Assembly: GCA_023300205.1 (NCBI GenBank)
Contig: JALZVD010000168.1
Span: forward strand, 1-5,853
Length of the DNA stretch: 5,853 nt
Direction: 5' to 3'
Source: Akkermansiaceae bacterium
GTDB taxonomy: Bacteria > Verrucomicrobiota > Verrucomicrobiia > Verrucomicrobiales > Akkermansiaceae
Shown: piece after piece, positions 1 through 5,853 of the stretch
How positions within the stretch are numbered: the stretch's first letter is position 1
Layout of the letters: every line of letters begins with the position of its first letter
Made by a program: the position numbers and the translations under genes
Notes under the pieces: model-generated
What the model was told of the DNA's origin: nothing
What the model saw: the letters and a program-made list of their open reading frames with translations, nothing else
Database searches by the model: none

Positions 1-1
1 A

Positions 2-121
2 AAATGGTGGGTCTGGTGGCGCTGCTTCTACATGGCCTGTGCCGAGCTCTGGGGCTACAAAGGCGGCGACGAATGGGTCGTCTCCCACTACCGCTTCACG
101 AACCGAAAGCAGGCTCTCTAA
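2..121 (+). CDS. 3' end of a cyclopropane-fatty-acid-synthase-like SAM-dependent methyltransferase (partial)
   Basis: The window opens inside a gene read on the plus strand, whose last 39 codons end in TAA at 119-121. The visible peptide has the pattern [15 protein letters not shown] followed by [12 protein letters not shown]. This aromatic-rich C-terminal tail is one I associate with class I SAM methyltransferases related to cyclopropane-fatty-acyl-phospholipid synthase, which modify lipid acyl chains at the membrane. The SAM-binding glycine motif and catalytic residues would lie upstream of the window, so the assignment rests on the tail alone. The next gene on this strand starts 225 bp downstream and no terminator hairpin is evident. 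The last 21 codons before the final few reappear in diverged form near 1108-1170. Confidence 0.7.
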   Translation, partial: KWWVWWRCFYMACAELWGYKGGDEWVVSHYRFTNRKQAL

Positions 122-346
122 GTATGCCATCCCTAAAATAGATAGCTAAGAACAACGACTTCCTAGGACCTTTCACCTGTGAACGTTCCCGTAATCCGGT
201 ATTTCATCACTCTCCATTATCCTAAGAGTCCAACTTCGGCTCAAAGCCATAGTCACAGATATCGTCTCATAGTTGAAAAGAAACACCCACGACCACCAAA
301 AATCACACCTAAAAACACTTGTGAAACCTCTCCTAGTTAGATACCT
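122..346. other. Intergenic spacer, AT-richer, no gene seen
   Basis: This 225-bp stretch lies between the methyltransferase stop and the PEP-CTERM start. By eye it is richer in A and T than the minus-strand genes further right. The only ORF here is a 60-codon minus-strand frame (173-355), rich in Trp, Arg and Phe, that resembles no protein I know. No clear -35/-10 pair, sigma-54 (GG-N10-GC) site or terminator hairpin could be supported. It presumably contains the promoter of the PEP-CTERM gene. Confidence 0.5.
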
Positions 347-997
347 ATGTCCCAAGATTACAAGAAGCTCGACATGAGGAAAACATCACTATCCACCCAT
401 CGATCAGCTACTTTACCTGCTCTCACCGCAGCAGTAGTCCTCCTCACGGCCACGGCCCAAAACTTACAAGCAGCTATTACCGTTACGTTTACAGAAATGG
501 GAGGAGATGTGGTCGCGACTCTCTCAGGTTCCCTTGATCTCACGGGCCTAGTCCGCGTCATTGATGATCTGCAGAGACCATCTGGCACTTCCAATTTTAA
601 CAGTGACCAATACTTTGCAGTAGGACCTGGTAATATATTCGATGCTTATGACGGCGGGGATGTCTTTCCACATACCATTTCCATCATGCCTGACACTATC
701 GGAGTCAGTGAAACATTCGGTTTTGACAATCAGGCTCTTGCCGTTCCGGGGTCGACATCTTTGAACGATCCGTCGTATACACCTTCCGCCGGACAGACGA
801 TTACATGGAGTGGTCAGACCCTTGCGGATATCGGCTTGGGTAGCCTATCCGCCACACCGCTGACAGTATGGAACAACCCAAACGCAACAGGGACTGCCGG
901 AGCTTTTCAATTTGTGGGTGTTCCCGTCCCTGAACCGTCCTCCTCTCTCCTGCTTTGTCTCGCTGGTCTGGGCCTTTTTTCCCATAGAAAGCGCTAG
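347..997 (+). CDS. PEP-CTERM sorting domain-containing secreted protein
   Basis: This is a 216-residue exported protein with an N-terminal signal peptide and a C-terminal PEP-CTERM sorting signal. Residues 10-20 are basic (R11, K12, H18, R19), residues 21-37 are hydrophobic, and a signal-peptidase site fits after LQA (40-42). The mature part is rich in Thr, Ser, Gly and Asp and looks like a beta-rich surface protein. At the C terminus come the P195-E196-P197 motif, a hydrophobic segment (about 198-211) and the basic tail SHRKR. In known systems this tripartite tail is recognised and cleaved by exosortase, which places the protein in the envelope or exopolysaccharide layer. No exosortase gene is in the window. 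The start could instead be the ATG at 374 (M10), preceded by AAGAAG and giving a more typical signal peptide. The function of the mature domain is unknown. The gene sits between two repeated methyltransferase tails. Confidence 0.87.
   Translation: MSQDYKKLDMRKTSLSTHRSATLPALTAAVVLLTATAQNLQAAITVTFTEMGGDVVATLSGSLDLTGLVRVIDDLQRPSGTSNFNSDQYFAVGPGNIFDAYDGGDVFPHTISIMPDTIGVSETFGFDNQALAVPGSTSLNDPSYTPSAGQTITWSGQTLADIGLGSLSATPLTVWNNPNATGTAGAFQFVGVPVPEPSSSLLLCLAGLGLFSHRKR
929..994 (+). other. PEP-CTERM sorting signal within the secreted protein
   Basis: Codons 195-216 encode the exosortase recognition tail: Pro-Glu-Pro, a Leu/Gly-rich membrane-spanning stretch of about 14 residues, then His-Arg-Lys-Arg directly before the TAG stop. 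The motif is canonical, including the cluster of serines after PEP. It is the main evidence that the host has an exosortase system elsewhere in its genome. Confidence 0.88.
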
Positions 998-1107
998 GAT
1001 ATACCAGAAAAAAACACATTTCATTCTCCGGCATAGCCACACACCTCGCTGTTTCCAACTCCCTAAGTGAAGTGAGCGCCGATGTTTCAGTGGTCTCCTA
1101 CCACGTA

Positions 1108-1173
1108 TTCTGGGGCGACAAGGGACGAACCGAATGGGTCGTCTCCCACTACCGTTTCGCCAATAAAAAGTAA
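1108..1173 (+). pseudogene. Remnant: second copy of the methyltransferase 3' end
   Basis: Read on the plus strand, 1108-1173 encodes [21 protein letters not shown] and a TAA stop. It aligns without gaps to codons at 47-109 near the left edge, with 49 of 63 bases and 15 of 21 residues identical by my hand count. The match includes a 24-base perfect run (70-93 against 1131-1154). Synonymous differences (CGC/CGT, AAC/AAT, AAA/AAG) suggest two gene copies that diverged while coding, not a fresh copy. Upstream of 1108 the similarity fades. The frame stays open back to the TAG at 985-987, but the intervening sequence is not methyltransferase-like and shows no start with support. This is best read as the surviving end of a paralogous methyltransferase. 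Both the PEP-CTERM gene and the DUF1552 gene (3' end 1177) point towards it. Confidence 0.65.
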
Positions 1174-1176
1174 GAC

Positions 1177-2484
1177 CTAGCTCATTTCCAAGCCACGCAT
1201 CGTGCTGGTCGACGACGCAAATTTGTCGGTATCGATCCCCAAGCGATGAAGCATTGAGAGGAAAAGATCAGGAAGAGGATGGTTGTTCACCTTATCGAAG
1301 GCGAGGTGCTGACCATGCTTAAAGCCACCTCCGGCGAAGAGCACTGGCAAGTTCGTGGTGACGTGTGAGGAAGCGTTTCCTAGGTTACTTCCGTAAAGGA
1401 TCATAGTGCGATCTAGCAAGGTTGCCTTGTCCTCCGGCGTGGCGTTGAGCTGGCCGATGAGCCCATTCAAAAGGCGCATGTGCTCGGTGTCGATGCGTGT
1501 CAGCTGAGCCATCTTATCGGGATTCTTCCCGTGGTGCGAAAGGTTGTGATAGCCATCGCTCACTGACTTACCATTCACGGTAATCGCAGGCGATGAAACC
1601 GAATCGAGCATGAGAGTGATCATTCGGGTTGAATCAGTCTCGAAGGCGAGGTGAGCCAGACGATACATGAGCTCAGTCTTCTTCATGTAGTCGATCGGAT
1701 CCTTAGGATCACTCGGCTCGGGCTCAGCCGTTTTGGGCTTGGGCTTCCCCTCCCATTCACGCGCTTGCTCCAGCCGAACTTCGAGTTCACGGATCCCAGT
1801 GTAATATTGATCAAGCCGTTCGCGATCCCGATGGCTGACCTTCTTTTTCAGTCCCCCGACCTGTCCTGCCACGGCATCCATGATCGAGTTTCCGAGAGCG
1901 AGCTTCCGCTGCTGTTCGGCGATGTCTTGTTGGTTTCCTTGGAGGAAGAGTTTCCGGTAAAGGCCCGAGGCACTTTGCTCGGGTGGAAGCTGCACCCCCG
2001 ATCCCGTGAAAGAAAGAGAACGTCCCCCGCCCTTCACATTCACTCCGAGAGTCAGGGAAGGAAAGCGAGTGAGATGCCCAATCCGCTCGGCGACGTATTG
2101 ATCGAGCGAAATCGTATTACGAAAACCGCTGCTCGCTGGTCGAGGCGCGGCGGTGAGGAAGCAAATGTCAGCAGGATGGCCGCCATCGACGTCTGGGTGC
2201 GAGACTCCGCTGAAGACGGTGAACTTATCCCGATGACGCTCCAGCTCCTGAAGGTAAGGCGAGAGCCCGTAGCCGAATCCTGTTTCTGAGGGAAAGAATT
2301 TTTCAGGCAGCAGGCCGAGGTTATTGCAGATCCCGAGAAAGCGGCGTGGCGGAACGAGTTCCGGAGTCTTCGCAAAAGCGGGAGACATAGAGTCGAGTAG
2401 TGGAAGTCCCAGAGTCACGCCCACTCCTTTCAAAAACGAACGTCGTGAGAGCGAAGATTGGGTGGAAATGTAAGGGGCTTTCAT
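1177..2484 (-). CDS. DUF1552 domain-containing protein with Tat signal
   Basis: This is a 435-residue protein of the DUF1552 family, found mainly in Planctomycetota, Verrucomicrobiota and some myxobacteria; no reaction is established. Residues 13-19 read SRRSFLK, an exact twin-arginine motif, followed by a hydrophobic run (20-33) and an AFA cleavage site at 36-38. The protein should therefore be exported folded to the periplasm. Family-typical stretches are [19 protein letters not shown] (92-110), the [11 protein letters not shown] segment (126-136), [10 protein letters not shown] (311-320) and [10 protein letters not shown] (361-370), followed by the GGG at 385-387. A Lys/Glu/Pro-rich linker lies near 246-262. 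Length is normal for the family and the frame is intact. The ATG lies 5 bp after the stop of the DUF1592 gene (TAA-gttcc-ATG) without a clear Shine-Dalgarno sequence, so translation is probably coupled to that gene. The stop is TAG at 1177-1179. Confidence 0.93.
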   Translation of the reverse strand: MKAPYISTQSSLSRRSFLKGVGVTLGLPLLDSMSPAFAKTPELVPPRRFLGICNNLGLLPEKFFPSETGFGYGLSPYLQELERHRDKFTVFSGVSHPDVDGGHPADICFLTAAPRPASSGFRNTISLDQYVAERIGHLTRFPSLTLGVNVKGGGRSLSFTGSGVQLPPEQSASGLYRKLFLQGNQQDIAEQQRKLALGNSIMDAVAGQVGGLKKKVSHRDRERLDQYYTGIRELEVRLEQAREWEGKPKPKTAEPEPSDPKDPIDYMKKTELMYRLAHLAFETDSTRMITLMLDSVSSPAITVNGKSVSDGYHNLSHHGKNPDKMAQLTRIDTEHMRLLNGLIGQLNATPEDKATLLDRTMILYGSNLGNASSHVTTNLPVLFAGGGFKHGQHLAFDKVNNHPLPDLFLSMLHRLGIDTDKFASSTSTMRGLEMS

Positions 2485-2489
2485 GGAAC

Positions 2490-3428
2490 TTATTTGGAAC
2501 GGAATAGCGGAGACTGGATAATTTCGTGAATCAATGCGCGGAGACCATAGCTCGATTCCTCGCTCTTGTTGAGGATTTCTTCCAGCGCGGGGCGATCACT
2601 AAATCTAACCGTCGTTCCGGTCGCGTAAGTGATGAACTGGGTCGCGATATTTCGGGCAATCGCTCGTTCATCGCGTAGGATGAGTTTTTTGAAAGAGCGG
2701 ATCTCGCTAAAGGGATCGCCGTTGGCCATCTGCCCGGAGGAGTCAACAGGCAATCCCAAATGGAAAGCGAAAGGCTGACCATTTTTCCCGAAGCCCTTCT
2801 CGACCTCTTTCTTTTCGCCGAGAGCCCGATACCGGCCTCGCCACGCTCCCAGAATATCAAAGGACTCGAGCGCAAAACCGGGAGGATCGATCTTTTCGTG
2901 ACAGGTATTGCAACTGGTCGACTCTCGATGTTTCTCAAGCTGCTCGCGGATCGTCTTGGCGCCACGAATGTCGGGCTCCACGGCGGGAGTCCCCGGCGGT
3001 GGTGGCGGGACGACTTGACCAAGGAGACGTTCAAGAATCCAATTCCCTCGTAGCACCGGCGAAGTGGTCGTTCCGTTTGCCGTGACTTTTAAAACACTCG
3101 CTTGAGTCATGAGACCTCCCCGCACGGAGTCCTTCGGAAGTGTGACTTTTTTCAAAGCTACGCCGTGCACGTTGGGAATATGATAGTGCCGGGCAAGGTG
3201 TTCATTGAGGTAGGTGAAATCACTCTCGATGAGATTCCTTGCGGGAAGATTGGCTCGCACGAGCTCTGTGAAAAAGAGGCGGGTTTCATCGAGCGCGGAT
3301 TCGGTGAGGAGGTCATCGAGATAATAATCAGGATAAAGTGTGGAGTCCGGCGAGGTTCCATTGATCTCACGAAGGTCGAGCCACGAATCGAGGAAAGCAT
3401 TGATGAACTGTTCAGACTTCGGGCTCTT
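2490..3428 (-). pseudogene. C-terminal remnant of the DUF1592-family gene (rest of DUF1592, DUF1588, DUF1585)
   Basis: These are codons 544-855 of the full frame, downstream of the premature TAA. They contain the remainder of DUF1592 (ending near YLNEHLARHYHIP, 616-628). DUF1588 follows at about 648-742, with GGLMTQASVLKVTANGTTTS, the haem motif C716-N-T-C719-H720 and DPPGFALESFD. DUF1585 is at about 784-855 (ATQFITYATG, ending SPLFRSK and TAA). No further stop or frameshift is present, which argues for a very recent break. Independent translation looks unlikely: the first in-frame ATG after the stop is codon 650, inside DUF1588. An earlier GTG (codon 600) is an ordinary family Val position without a ribosome-binding site. 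Any product starting here would also lack a signal peptide, so it could not reach the compartment where haem is attached. Confidence 0.8.
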
Positions 3429-5057
3429 TTAAAGGCGCTCAGTTTGATCTCGGAGGGTCGCGGCATCAGTCAGCTTTTTTTCATGAGCAATCGTGCGAAG
3501 AGATTCATCTGGCGAGGAGTTCCAAAGAAAGTAGGAAAGGCGGGAAGCGAGCGAATGATCATCGAGCGGCCCAACCGGCTCTTCAAAATAGAGAAACCCC
3601 GGGGAACAGAGAACGGCGGTGTATCCCGCGATCAAGGCATCAGAAAAAGTGCTGCCCGTTGAGAGGGCCGATTCGATGACGGGGAGGAATTGCGCGGTGT
3701 CCTCGTCCGTGGCCGGACGGCGGTAGGCCTTCGAAATGAAGTTCGCGAGGAAGCTTCTCGATTGCGCCGGAATGTCAGTCGGATTGAACACTCCCTTTTG
3801 GGGAACCATCTTAGGTGGATTAATCGAGTGAGTTCCAAAGAGCAGCTGGTGACCAGCGGGTGGCCAAACCTCGTTGAAGGGGCCTTCCACCTCAAGCCAT
3901 CGGTAGGCCACGCCTGGGATGCCTTCGAGAGTGGCGTGCGGATTGTGAAAAGGACCGGGAGGACGCGAACGGAAAAGGCGCGCGGCATCCGGCCCGATCA
4001 TTTCTCCCCGCTTGAGGTGGGTCGCGAGTTCGGCCACTTGGGCCTCTGGGAAGACATCGACTGAACCCAACTTCCGCTGACTTCGTCTCGAAATCGCATA
4101 AAGGCTTACCGGCTCATATCGTTTTCCGGGGAAGGCCTTCTTGCGATCCGCATCAATCCAATTCTTCCGATCAATCGCGCCCGCGGTGAAGGAATAGGCC
4201 ATTAAGCGAATCTTATAGAAACCATCGAAGGGAGCCTTGAACCGATCAAAGCGGGGCTGAATCGGTTCGTAGCTACTCGCTACGACACCGAGAGCTTCGA
4301 GATCCCGTCTTTCAGGATCACTCTCCCCAACTGTTATCGGCTGTTTCTTGTCAATGACACCTGGCTGGGCCTCCGTGCCGAGGAGCGGGATCATCGAGCG
4401 GTAAACTGAGCGATTGAACTCATTAAAAAACACCTTGCGCGTCATCCCCGGCTGCTCACGGGCATAGAATCGCCGGACCCGATCATCATGCTTCCCATTC
4501 CCCGGAGCGATCACTGAGCGGAGCGCGTGATCCGCCGCTTCCATGTAGCGCGCCATCTGCACGTGGGAGATATCGAGCGCTTCTCCTGACTTACTGAATC
4601 GATGGGAGCGGCCATCTTCGGGGAGAATTTCTTTGAGGTCGAGCCAAGGAGCCGAAAGCAAATCGCGAATCGTATTCTCATACTCGTGACGGTTCATGCG
4701 GCGCCAAGTCGAACGGCCATGAACTGCATCCCGAGCTTTCGCGCCCTCCGTCAGAGAATTCGCGATCTCCTTCAAAAAAGGATCCTTCTCCTCAGCGGGC
4801 GGGCGGTTCTTTTTCTTCGGGGGCATCTCCCCATTCGCAAGACGATCGTGGACCTTGATCCAAGTTCCGATATTTCCAGCATCGTCGAAATCCTGCGCGA
4901 GAGTCTCGAGATTCAATCCGCCCTTCTGAGTCGCGTCATCATGACAATCAAAACAATGATCAGCGAGAAAGGGCGTCAGCTCGGCCGAGAGAGATGACGA
5001 AGCAACCAAAGTGATCAGAGATGTGACCAAGGCCACGATGGAAGAAGAAGGAGACAT
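3429..5057 (-). CDS. N-terminal 542-residue product of the broken DUF1592-family gene (PSCyt1, DUF1587, DUF1595)
   Basis: This is the part that would be translated up to the premature stop. Residues 1-25 form a Sec signal peptide (hydrophobic 7-19, SLSA cleavage site). Residues 26-100 are a planctomycete-type cytochrome c domain with the haem motif C35-F-D-C38-H39 and a likely distal ligand in GEMPP (M78). DUF1587 follows at about 118-182 with MNRHEYENTIRDLL (121-134). Residues 185-430 are a less defined, aromatic and Gly-rich region. DUF1595 occupies about 434-496 (KAYRRPATDED, then CSPGFLYFEEP). The last 40 residues are only the beginning of DUF1592 (SLASRLSYFLWNSSPDESL, 502-520). If made, the product keeps one haem but ends inside DUF1592, so it is probably unstable or inactive. 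ATG at 5055-5057 has no recognisable Shine-Dalgarno sequence. Confidence 0.8.
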   Translation of the reverse strand: MSPSSSIVALVTSLITLVASSSLSAELTPFLADHCFDCHDDATQKGGLNLETLAQDFDDAGNIGTWIKVHDRLANGEMPPKKKNRPPAEEKDPFLKEIANSLTEGAKARDAVHGRSTWRRMNRHEYENTIRDLLSAPWLDLKEILPEDGRSHRFSKSGEALDISHVQMARYMEAADHALRSVIAPGNGKHDDRVRRFYAREQPGMTRKVFFNEFNRSVYRSMIPLLGTEAQPGVIDKKQPITVGESDPERRDLEALGVVASSYEPIQPRFDRFKAPFDGFYKIRLMAYSFTAGAIDRKNWIDADRKKAFPGKRYEPVSLYAISRRSQRKLGSVDVFPEAQVAELATHLKRGEMIGPDAARLFRSRPPGPFHNPHATLEGIPGVAYRWLEVEGPFNEVWPPAGHQLLFGTHSINPPKMVPQKGVFNPTDIPAQSRSFLANFISKAYRRPATDEDTAQFLPVIESALSTGSTFSDALIAGYTAVLCSPGFLYFEEPVGPLDDHSLASRLSYFLWNSSPDESLRTIAHEKKLTDAATLRDQTERL

Positions 5058-5123
5058 TGCAATTAGGTGAAATTCTTACGACTGGGAAGACCTGAATTCT
5101 TTCAGAGGCAGGGCCAGTCTGAC

Positions 5124-5396
5124 TTACCCAAGATCTATGAGATCATTGATCTCATCTCTTACCGCTGGCTCTGAAATGTGAAAAATCTCCTGCAGATAGG
5201 GCCGAATTGGCCCAGAAAAAGAGGGATTCGCTTTCACGAAACTCCAGAGCTTCTGGCTCGCCTTCATCGCTCGCACTTCTTTCTTCGCGGCGAGGTCTTG
5301 CAGGAGCTTCGTGAGTTTCTTCCCGCTCTCGGGAGAAATCCCCGCTTTCTCCCAATCTACGGATCGAAGGCGCTTCCAAAGGGGATCTATACTCAT
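5124..5396 (-). CDS. Small uncharacterised helical protein, 90 residues
   Basis: I do not recognise a named family with confidence. The protein is soluble, with no signal peptide or membrane segment, and predicted largely helical. It has amphipathic Leu/Ile spacing in KKLTKLLQDLAAKKEVRAMKA and at the C terminus (VRDEINDLIDLG). The pattern of xLxxVDW near the start, a Leu-Leu-xx-Leu helix, and a later Pro-Tyr-Leu helix resembles the beginning of HEAT-repeat-type proteins; this is a weak resemblance seen by eye. The stop is 66 bp upstream of the DUF1592 gene on the same strand, so the two may be co-transcribed. A competing frame at 5152-5418 on the same strand is Arg/Glu/Ser-rich and looks like a shadow. 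No strong ribosome-binding site precedes the ATG. Confidence 0.6.
   Translation of the reverse strand: MSIDPLWKRLRSVDWEKAGISPESGKKLTKLLQDLAAKKEVRAMKASQKLWSFVKANPSFSGPIRPYLQEIFHISEPAVRDEINDLIDLG
5137..5155. repeat. Perfect 8-bp inverted repeat with 3-base loop
   Basis: ATGAGATC-att-GATCTCAT forms a perfect 8-bp stem. It lies over codons for the end of the small helical protein, shortly before its stop and about 80 bp upstream of the DUF1592 start in transcript direction. No U-run follows on the minus strand, so it is not a standard intrinsic terminator. It may be a processing or attenuation hairpin, or a coincidence of coding sequence. Confidence 0.4.
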
Positions 5397-5406
5397 GCCT
5401 GAGATT

Positions 5407-5426
5407 AAATTGATTCACCTCAATTT
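5407..5426. promoter_or_regulatory. Inverted repeat in the divergent intergenic region, possible operator
   Basis: AAATTGA-ttcacc-TCAATTT is a perfect 7-bp inverted repeat with a 6-base spacer. It lies 10 bp upstream of the small minus-strand ORF start and about 70 bp upstream of the transaldolase start. Such an AT-rich palindrome between divergent genes is the usual form of a repressor site. A related arrangement, AATT-AGGTGAA-ATT, occurs at 5061-5074 just before the DUF1592 start. I cannot name a regulator. Confidence 0.3.
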
Positions 5427-5497
5427 GGAAGCTTGACCGGCCCGCAGGGCAAGAAAGTCTTGCAACAGGACTATTCCAAGGGCATTTCTAGGGCCTT

Positions 5498-5853
5498 ATG
5501 CCATCCCAACTTGACAGCCTGAAAGACTTTACGACCGTCGTAGCCGACACCGGCGACTTTGCCTCCATGGAGGAATACAAGCCGCAGGACGCTACCACCA
5601 ACCCGTCCCTCATCCTCCAGGCTGCTAGCAAGCCAGAGTATAAATCCCTCGTCGAAAAGGCCGTAGCCGAAAACAAGGACTCAGGCCTCACCGGCCCTGC
5701 CCTCACCGAAGCGATCATGGACCGCGTCCTCATCCTCTTCGGAGTGGAGATCCTCAAGATCGTTCCCGGCCGTGTTTCCACTGAAGTCGACGCCCGTCTC
5801 TCCTTCGACACGCAAGCCACCATCGCCAAAGCCAAGCAACTCATCGCCGCTTA
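5498..5853 (+). CDS. tal: Transaldolase, 5' part (runs off the window)
   Basis: The first 118 codons of a transaldolase are present. The enzyme moves a dihydroxyacetone unit from sedoheptulose 7-phosphate to glyceraldehyde 3-phosphate in the cytoplasmic non-oxidative pentose phosphate pathway. The sequence follows Escherichia coli TalB almost residue for residue in its conserved blocks: [10 protein letters not shown] with D17, [11 protein letters not shown] with N35, and [17 protein letters not shown] with E96. These are three of the known active-site positions, at the same numbering, so the ATG at 5498 is well supported. AGGG at 5490-5493 is a weak, rather close ribosome-binding site. The Schiff-base lysine (K132 in TalB) lies beyond the window. 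The final two bases TA fit the Tyr that follows in TalB. It is divergent from the minus-strand cluster, so separately transcribed. Confidence 0.95.
   Translation, partial: MPSQLDSLKDFTTVVADTGDFASMEEYKPQDATTNPSLILQAASKPEYKSLVEKAVAENKDSGLTGPALTEAIMDRVLILFGVEILKIVPGRVSTEVDARLSFDTQATIAKAKQLIAA

Larger units (their letters stand above)
2490..5057 (-). pseudogene. DUF1592-family multidomain cytochrome gene interrupted by an in-frame TAA
   Basis: This is a single 856-codon frame whose codon 543 (3429-3431) is TAA. Both halves are in the same register, and the 56 codons between the stop and the first candidate restart (GTG at 3258-3260) are open and clearly family-like: FINAFLDSWLDLREI, then TSPDSTLYPDYY. 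The interrupting codon sits in TERL-stop-KSPKSEQF, where relatives usually carry a hydrophobic residue, so one T-to-A change from TTA (Leu) would explain it. Domain order over the whole frame is PSCyt1 haem domain, DUF1587, a beta-rich middle region, DUF1595, DUF1592, DUF1588 with a second CxxCH, then DUF1585. This is the standard architecture, and a total of about 854 residues is normal. The role of the family is not known; haem binding and export are predicted. A recent nonsense mutation is most likely. A sequencing error or stop readthrough cannot be excluded. Confidence 0.85.

Noticed and set aside
801..1058. Minus-strand ORFs of 85 and 65 codons overlapping the end of the PEP-CTERM gene
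   Set aside because: They have mutually incompatible frames, no family resemblance, and lie largely opposite the PEP-CTERM coding sequence.
1117..1146. Short GACGA/TCGTC stem near the methyltransferase remnant as a bidirectional terminator between the convergent genes
   Set aside because: Only five perfect pairs, a 10-base or longer loop and no U-run on either strand; it also falls in conserved coding sequence of the repeat.
1651..2289. 212-codon plus-strand ORF opposite the DUF1552 gene
   Set aside because: It lies wholly antisense to a well-recognised gene, its product resembles no known family, and the DUF1552 frame explains the codon pattern.
2490..3431. A frameshift or two independent genes as the explanation for the split DUF1592 gene
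   Set aside because: Both halves are in the same reading frame and join through an open, family-like 56-codon stretch. The only lesion is the TAA, and the second half has no credible start or signal peptide.
3102..3662. 186-codon plus-strand ORF spanning the position of the premature stop
   Set aside because: It is antisense to the DUF1592 gene, whose family motifs run continuously on both sides; the plus-strand product has no recognisable features.
5152..5418. 88-codon minus-strand ORF overlapping the 90-residue protein
   Set aside because: It is Arg/Glu/Ser-rich with irregular hydrophobic spacing; the alternative frame has coherent amphipathic helices and better protein-like composition.
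5488..5844. 118-codon minus-strand ORF opposite the transaldolase
   Set aside because: It is a shadow of the transaldolase, which matches known active-site positions residue by residue.

Overview
The window looks like chromosomal DNA of a Verrucomicrobiota or Planctomycetota-type bacterium, most likely Verrucomicrobiota. The evidence is a DUF1592-family cytochrome gene paired with a DUF1552 Tat-signal gene, plus a PEP-CTERM (exosortase-sorted) protein. These families are abundant in that superphylum. The assignment is from family knowledge, not from a database search.

Layout, left to right. Bases 2-121 (+) are the last 39 codons of a gene resembling the cyclopropane-fatty-acid-synthase-like SAM methyltransferases. 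A 225-bp AT-richer spacer without a convincing gene follows. Bases 347-997 (+) encode a 216-residue secreted PEP-CTERM protein. Next, at about 1108-1173 (+), there is a second, diverged copy of the methyltransferase 3' end with no body in front of it, apparently a gene remnant. The PEP-CTERM gene is therefore bracketed by two directly repeated methyltransferase tails.

From 5396 down to 1177 everything runs on the minus strand: a 90-residue uncharacterised helical protein (5124-5396), then the DUF1592-type multidomain cytochrome gene (2490-5057), then, after 5 bp, the DUF1552 gene (1177-2484). The spacing suggests a transcription unit. The cytochrome gene carries an in-frame TAA at 3429-3431. 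The same frame continues for 312 further sense codons with recognisable DUF1592, DUF1588 and DUF1585 sequence and a second CxxCH haem motif. It is thus one full-length gene interrupted by a single nonsense codon, not two genes and not a frameshift. Its DUF1552 partner is intact.

At the right edge, 5498-5853 (+) is the 5' part of a transaldolase gene, divergent from the minus-strand cluster across a 101-bp intergenic region that holds a perfect inverted repeat.

The transaldolase is pentose-phosphate housekeeping. The DUF1592/DUF1552 pair is predicted to be exported (Sec for the haem protein, Tat for its partner) and to act together outside the cytoplasm, with no established reaction. I did not find an RNA gene, a CRISPR array, an insertion sequence or a clear rho-independent terminator. 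The most notable items are the nonsense-interrupted cytochrome gene and the duplicated methyltransferase tail around the PEP-CTERM gene.
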